A stretch of 64,000 nucleotides of DNA from E44-bin32 sp041573795 (GTDB taxonomy: Bacteria; Chloroflexota; Anaerolineae; Anaerolineales; E44-bin32): contig JBFFQB010000002.1 in assembly GCA_041573795.1 (NCBI GenBank), positions 1 through 64,000 of the forward strand. Reading direction: 5' to 3'. The position numbers and the translations under genes are program-made. Of the stretch, positions 59,484-64,000 are shown in pieces (the stretch's first letter is position 1; each line of letters opens with the position of its first letter). The notes beneath the pieces are model-generated. The model saw only the letters and a program-made list of their open reading frames with translations. It had not been told where the DNA came from and did no database searches.

Positions 59484-62440
59484 GCTTGGTCTTCCGCTTC
59501 AGCCCGTAAGAGTGCAGCCAGATATTGCGCCGGATGCAAGGCTTCTACTCCAGATCCATCGCGAATCTGCGTTCGGCAAGAAAATCCTGGGGCGACAACA
59601 AGCTGATCAAGTTGTTGTGCCTCCCGAACCGAAGGAAGCAAGACTTGCTCCGCGATCTGAAGGGAGAGATCGTAATGTTCTTCTTCATACCCAAATGCGC
59701 CTGCCATTCCACAGCATCCCGATGGTATCTCCGCAATGTTAAGCCCGATCAAATCGAACAGTTGTTTAAATGGGTTCGAGCCAACAAGCGCCTTCGTATA
59801 GCAGTGATTGTGAAGGCGCGCTGGGGCAACATCTACCTCCCCGCCCCAATTATCTAGCGGTTGGGCTCCGGACGAATCTTCCGCAACAAGAAACTCTTCC
59901 AAAAGATGTGACCGTTCTGCAAGGGCGTGTGCGCGCGTATCCTTCGGAAAGAACTCAAGGTATTCATCTCGAAGGGTTAATAGACAGGAAGGTTCCAGTC
60001 CGATGATCGGAACCCCTTCAAGGTCATTTGTGCACAAGGCTTCCAGATTCTGCCCTGCAAATTTGCGAGCTTCTTTCAGAAATCCTTTGGATATCATTGG
60101 GCGTCCGCAGCAACCTTGATCAGGGACGATTTCGACCGAATAGCCCAGGTGCTCAAGGATAAAGATTGCGTCTCTTCCTATCTCAGGCTGCATAAATTGT
60201 GTGTAGGTGTCGACAAACAAAATAACCCGTTTGTTATCCGGTCTTTTCGTTTTGAACGTCGAATGCCATGATCGAAAAGTTTCTTTTGCAAAACTCGGTA
60301 TGGAGCGTTCCTTGGATATTCCGAGGATAGCCTGTTGCAGATTGCGCAGATTCTGATTCCCTCGCGCCCACGAAATAATGTTCGAAAAGGGTTGGGCGAT
60401 AGTGGCGGCTTTATGAAGATTGGCAAAAAGCCGGCTACGAAGGGGTACGCCATGTTCTTGATTGTATAAATGCAAGAATTCTGCTTTGATCCGAGCCATA
60501 TCAACCGCAGTTGGACATTCTGCCTTACAACCCTTACATTCGAGGCATAAGTCCAGCACTTGTACCATTTGCGTACTGGTGAGGGAATCCGGCGGAAGCA
60601 GCCCCGACATGGCCGCGCGCAACGCATTTGCCCGCCCGCGTGTTGTGTGTATCTCATCACGTGTGGCCTGGTAGGAGGGACACATCAGACCTTCTTCCTG
60701 TCGACAAACCCCTACACCCGTGCATGCTTCCACGGCGGGTACCCATCCACCCTCGCGACGGTGTGCAAAGATCGAGTCAAGTTCTATGACGCTATATTCA
60801 GGACCAAAGCGTAAGTTGCTGGTCAAAGAGCCAGCACCGCCATAACCACTGCGTGACGGAATGACCTTGCCTGGATTGAAACGCTCATATGGATCGAATG
60901 CTTCTTTTATCTCACGAAAGGCTTGCATCAATTCGGGGCCGAACAATCTTTCGTTATATTCGGTATGTGACAATCCATCGCCATGTTCACCTGAGATCGA
61001 ACCACGCAAAGATAAAGCGATGTCAATCACCGCTTCGGCAATCTCACGCATTTGCGTGACACCCGCATCAGTCTTCAAATTGATCATAGGCCGAAGGTGC
61101 AAACACCCAGCAGATGCATGGGCGTACCACTCCCCGAAGGTCTGATGCTCAGCCAAGACCTTCTCGACACGTCGGACGAAATCACTCAGGTGTTCAACAG
61201 GAACCGCGACATCCTCGATGAAGGTAATGGGTTTGGTATCACCGGGAACCGACATGAGAAGGCCGAGACCGACCTTGCGCACGGCCCAGAGATCATCCAT
61301 CGCTTGCGGATCATCAAGTAGGATCGCTCCCGATAACGCACTCGCTTTTTTCGTCGCTTCCGCTTGATCCTTCCCTGTAAATTCGACGACTAAAACTGCT
61401 GCTGGATCACCTTCAAGGAAACCCATCCTTCGTGCATAGGCTGGAATTGCCCTGGCCCGTTCAAAAATTGAGCGCGGGATCAACTCAACTGCATCTGGAG
61501 CATAAGAAAGCAGGTCTGGGGTTGCATCGGCTGCTTCGGCAACGCTTTTAAAAGGAAGGACGGCTAATGCCCTTGCCTGAGGTTGTTCAACCAGATTCAG
61601 TTTGATCTTTCGGAGAATCGCCAGCGTGCCTTCTGAGGAGACCATCAGGGGGGCTAAGTTTGGGCCTGCCGTGGGGGGATAGGCTTGATCCTCCCGATAC
61701 CAGACTTGAGGTTGGCTGGGTGTGTAGCCGAGCAGGTAATTCAGGCTGTATCCCGAAGCCCGTCGCCAGGTTCCAGGCCAGTGTTTCGTAACTGCTTCTG
61801 CATATACTTCTCGAACATGGGCTATTCGAGCGTAGATTGATCCTTCCAATCCCTCCAGGTTTCCCCGCTGTGCAAAGGCCTTTTCAGACAGCGGTTCAAA
61901 GCGGGCAATGCTCCCATCGCTCAGTACCACCTCTGTCGCCAGCACATGGTCGATCGTAAGGCCATAACGAATAGAATGCGCACCCGTGGCATTGTTCCCA
62001 ACCATCCCACCGAAAGTAGCCCGCTCGGCCGATGCTGGATCCGGGCCAAACATGAGACCGTACGGCGCAAGCCTTTTGAGTAGCCCATCCAGGATGACTC
62101 CCGGCCCCACAATCGCACTTCGTGATTCAAGATCAACTTCATGGATTGCATTTAGATATTTCGAACAATCTAAAACCAAGCCTTCTCCCAGCGTTTGGCC
62201 GGCCATACTGGATCCAGAACCACGCGGGATGATAGGTACGTCGTATTCGTTCGCAATTTCAACGACGGCACAAATTTCATCTTCATCGCGTGGAAGCACG
62301 ATGCCGAGGGGTTCGATTTGAAAGTTCGAGGCATCTGTACTGTAAAGTACGCGGGAAATGCGATCGAATAATATTTCCCCCGTGATTCTTTTCTCTAGAG
62401 ACTGTTTGATGTCAAGGGATTTCTCTTTGGTGCTTTCCAT
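59480..62440 (-). CDS. FAD-binding and Fe-S oxidoreductase (GlcD-GlcF type fusion)
   Basis: 986 residues. Domains in order: FAD_binding_4 (PRGSGSSMAGQTLGEGLVLD; VGPGVILDGL), a FAD-linked oxidase C domain, a ferredoxin-like pair (CTGVGVCRQEEGLMCPSY; CLECKGCKAECP), and two CCG domains (GCCGRPMIS; GCCGMAGAFGYEEEHYDLS) of heterodisulfide-reductase/GlpC type. Such fusions oxidise 2-hydroxy acids such as D-lactate, glycolate or D-2-hydroxyglutarate and feed quinone. A run of nine A precedes the ATG. The exact substrate is not known. Confidence 0.93.
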   Translation of the reverse strand: MESTKEKSLDIKQSLEKRITGEILFDRISRVLYSTDASNFQIEPLGIVLPRDEDEICAVVEIANEYDVPIIPRGSGSSMAGQTLGEGLVLDCSKYLNAIHEVDLESRSAIVGPGVILDGLLKRLAPYGLMFGPDPASAERATFGGMVGNNATGAHSIRYGLTIDHVLATEVVLSDGSIARFEPLSEKAFAQRGNLEGLEGSIYARIAHVREVYAEAVTKHWPGTWRRASGYSLNYLLGYTPSQPQVWYREDQAYPPTAGPNLAPLMVSSEGTLAILRKIKLNLVEQPQARALAVLPFKSVAEAADATPDLLSYAPDAVELIPRSIFERARAIPAYARRMGFLEGDPAAVLVVEFTGKDQAEATKKASALSGAILLDDPQAMDDLWAVRKVGLGLLMSVPGDTKPITFIEDVAVPVEHLSDFVRRVEKVLAEHQTFGEWYAHASAGCLHLRPMINLKTDAGVTQMREIAEAVIDIALSLRGSISGEHGDGLSHTEYNERLFGPELMQAFREIKEAFDPYERFNPGKVIPSRSGYGGAGSLTSNLRFGPEYSVIELDSIFAHRREGGWVPAVEACTGVGVCRQEEGLMCPSYQATRDEIHTTRGRANALRAAMSGLLPPDSLTSTQMVQVLDLCLECKGCKAECPTAVDMARIKAEFLHLYNQEHGVPLRSRLFANLHKAATIAQPFSNIISWARGNQNLRNLQQAILGISKERSIPSFAKETFRSWHSTFKTKRPDNKRVILFVDTYTQFMQPEIGRDAIFILEHLGYSVEIVPDQGCCGRPMISKGFLKEARKFAGQNLEALCTNDLEGVPIIGLEPSCLLTLRDEYLEFFPKDTRAHALAERSHLLEEFLVAEDSSGAQPLDNWGGEVDVAPARLHNHCYTKALVGSNPFKQLFDLIGLNIAEIPSGCCGMAGAFGYEEEHYDLSLQIAEQVLLPSVREAQQLDQLVVAPGFSCRTQIRDGSGVEALHPAQYLAALLRAEAEDQA

Positions 62441-62528
62441 TTTTTTTTTGGTTCCTCAAGACTGCAACAGCGCCAAATATTTACACAGGTGTGGAAAGAA
62501 GGCGTAAGTTCGGCCAAACAGTAGCGCC

Positions 62529-63842
62529 TCAGCGCATGTAAGGCTCAAATTCGTGCAGTAAATGTCTGGGGATTTGGCCTTTGAGGATAACGCTATCTTC
62601 CTCATAATCTGTCTGCTCGATCTGGCCTTGATCATGGAAGATACTGATAAGTCGACCAAGTTTATAGGGTAAAGACACAGTGATAGGCTCGAGCTCGCTG
62701 TAAACCTCATTCTCAAGAACCGACAGAAGCAAATCTGTACCTGTACCTTTCAGTGCAGAGATCGGTACAGCCCGATCGTATTGATCCACGATATCTTGCA
62801 GATCAACGCCGTCGGGTAATCGATCTATCTTATTCAGGGCCGTCACAATAGGGATGTGGTCAGCCTCTATCTCTTCCAGGGTCCGAATGACTGATTCTGC
62901 CTGGGCTTGAAAATTTGAATGGGTAATGTCTACAACATGCAGAAGCACATCTGCATCACGAATCTCTTCCAATGTTGCGCGGAATGCTGCCACCAGTGTT
63001 GTCGGTAATTTCTGAATGAATCCGACCGTGTCCGTGAGGAGAATCGTTCTTCCGCCCGGCGATTTCACTCGTCGGGTAGTCGGGTCCAGCGTCGCAAATA
63101 ACTCGTCGGCCACATAAACGTCAGCCCTGGACAAGGTATTTAAGAGGGTTGATTTCCCGGCATTAGTGTATCCAACCAAGGCAATTGTCGGAATGGCAGC
63201 TTCTTTGCGCCGCGCCCGATAGCGGCCGCGGTGATCTCTCACTTTTTCAAGTTCTTCTCGTAAGTGGGAGATCCGACGGCGGATATCTCGCCGATCAACC
63301 TCAAGTTGTGTTTCTCCGGGCCCTCGAAGGCCCACCCCTCCCACAGAACCCGCTCGCCCACCTCCCCCACCGGCCTGACGGGCGAGATGGGTCCAAGCCC
63401 GCGTTAGACGCGGTAATCGATACTCATATTGAGCCAACTCAACCTGTAAGGCTCCTTCGCGTGTGGCTGCATGTTGGGCGAAGATATCCAGGATTAGCGC
63501 TGTCCGGTCAACGACCCGTACGGCATCGCCATATACTCGCTCGAGTTCGCGCTGGTGGCGCGGGTTTAGTTCATCGTCAAATAGTAAGACATCTGCCACA
63601 AGTTCTGAGATCAGCTCACGGACTTCCTCAACTTTTCCAGATCCAAGGTAGGTTTTAGGATTGGGTCGATCGAGGTTCTGGCGGGCTTCACCGACGACGT
63701 CCAATCCAGCTGTCTCCGCCAAAAGGGCCAGCTCGTTCAAAGAATCATCAAGGGTTAGAAAACCTGGATCCTGTTTAAATGCAACCCCAACCAATAAAGC
63801 GCGCTCATTTGGTAATTCTGTCGGAGATGTATTCTTGCTCAT
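62529..63842 (-). CDS. hflX: Ribosome-associated GTPase HflX
   Basis: 437 residues. N-terminal HflX domain (VVGEARQNLDRPNPKTYLGSGKVEEV, LFDDELNPRHQRELE), the loop GLRGPGETQLEVDRRDIRRRI, and the G domain with VGYTNAGKSTLLN, DTVGFIQKLPTTLV and TALNKID. HflX splits stalled or hibernating 70S ribosomes. The gene lies 3 nt downstream of a histidine kinase stop, so both are in one unit. Rescue-related genes smpB and ssrA are about 8 kb away. Confidence 0.96.
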   Translation of the reverse strand: MSKNTSPTELPNERALLVGVAFKQDPGFLTLDDSLNELALLAETAGLDVVGEARQNLDRPNPKTYLGSGKVEEVRELISELVADVLLFDDELNPRHQRELERVYGDAVRVVDRTALILDIFAQHAATREGALQVELAQYEYRLPRLTRAWTHLARQAGGGGGRAGSVGGVGLRGPGETQLEVDRRDIRRRISHLREELEKVRDHRGRYRARRKEAAIPTIALVGYTNAGKSTLLNTLSRADVYVADELFATLDPTTRRVKSPGGRTILLTDTVGFIQKLPTTLVAAFRATLEEIRDADVLLHVVDITHSNFQAQAESVIRTLEEIEADHIPIVTALNKIDRLPDGVDLQDIVDQYDRAVPISALKGTGTDLLLSVLENEVYSELEPITVSLPYKLGRLISIFHDQGQIEQTDYEEDSVILKGQIPRHLLHEFEPYMR

Positions 63843-63845
63843 GCG

Positions 63846-64000
63846 TTAGTCTCGTGCCCTAGCAAGAAGACGTTTAGAAAGATCGTCAGGGGGCTGCTCG
63901 CGAAAGGGGATCATCAAATGGAAAACGCTGCCTGGACAAGCCTCGGGATCATAACCAGGCGAATCAACCCAAACAGCTCCGCCATGAGCCTCAATAATCC
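63846..64000 (-). CDS. Sensor histidine kinase, C-terminal fragment (truncated by window)
   Basis: The 5' part lies beyond the window. The visible ~50 residues end with IIEAHGGAVWVDSPGYDPEA, then GSVFHLMIPF, the last beta strand and G2 region of a HATPase_c domain, and a basic tail before a TAA stop. The stop is 3 nt before hflX. The sensory domain cannot be seen. Confidence 0.85.
   Translation of the reverse strand, partial: IIEAHGGAVWVDSPGYDPEACPGSVFHLMIPFREQPPDDLSKRLLARARD

Noticed and set aside
1..64000. CRISPR arrays, insertion sequences, prophage, tRNA-Sec gene, or a defence island
   Set aside because: No regularly spaced repeats, transposase, phage structural gene, 90-nt Sec tRNA or restriction/toxin cluster was found by reading both strands. 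The only recombinase, at 57580, has no recognisable cargo or attachment sites.

Overview
The window is an ordinary-looking bacterial chromosome segment with no phage, insertion sequence or CRISPR. The gene content fits a Chloroflexota bacterium, most likely of class Anaerolineae. Pointers are a mevalonate-branch decarboxylase in a bacterium, many small membrane and zinc-ribbon proteins beside housekeeping genes, Hanks-type kinase and FHA signalling, an actinobacterial/chloroflexal style SelB, and GTG/TTG starts. This placement is an inference from gene content; no 16S rRNA gene is present. A heme A synthase (aerobic respiration) and a tungsten/molybdenum aldehyde:ferredoxin oxidoreductase (anaerobic chemistry) together suggest a facultative lifestyle.

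Layout. 1-2000: the 3' end of topA and an unknown two-TM protein. 2050-3700 (minus): greA and dgt. 3816-9762 (plus): an SCP2-like protein, a small dimeric alpha-beta-barrel-like protein, a GMC oxidoreductase, an aldehyde:ferredoxin oxidoreductase and NAD(P)HX repair. 9839-13228 (minus): YtxH and membrane proteins, then mnmA-iscS for tRNA 2-thiouridine. 13331-17633: eno, a zinc-ribbon protein, radC and an M23 peptidase joined to a glycosidase-like domain. 17630-24476 (minus): a tightly packed run with an RNase-H-fold nuclease, peptidase MA, an AEC transporter, a HEAT protein, rseP, a mevalonate decarboxylase and an L,D-transpeptidase. 24677: a lipoprotein.

26024-29173 (minus) is the most interesting part: hutH, then hisS, then tRNA-His. 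In front of hisS lie a promoter, a short ORF encoding MNHHLQHTHCL (4 His in 11 residues), and a GC-rich hairpin followed by seven U that ends exactly at the hisS Shine-Dalgarno. This is the layout of a ribosome-mediated transcription attenuator that reads charged tRNA-His. 29246-36448: a MOSC protein, an orphan pair of NuoM/NuoN-like ion-pump subunits with a small membrane protein between them, a coiled-coil protein, and selB. 36445-42914 (minus): an amidohydrolase, a phosphatase, GlpB/GlpA-like dehydrogenase subunits, a GNAT acetyltransferase and fmt.

43033-53138: recJ, a dolichol-phosphate-mannose-synthase-like glycosyltransferase, a AAA ATPase, a glycerophosphodiesterase, a lone CoA-transferase beta subunit, a GH3-like membrane protein, and a divergent Ser/Thr kinase / FHA-winged-helix regulator pair. 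53200-54964 (minus): smpB, an unknown protein and ssrA, so both trans-translation components flank an uncharacterised gene. 55183-64000: an HD-GYP response regulator, a YihY family protein, a tyrosine recombinase with paired direct repeats in its leader, and a minus-strand group of histidine kinase (partial), hflX, a large FAD/Fe-S oxidoreductase and ctaA.
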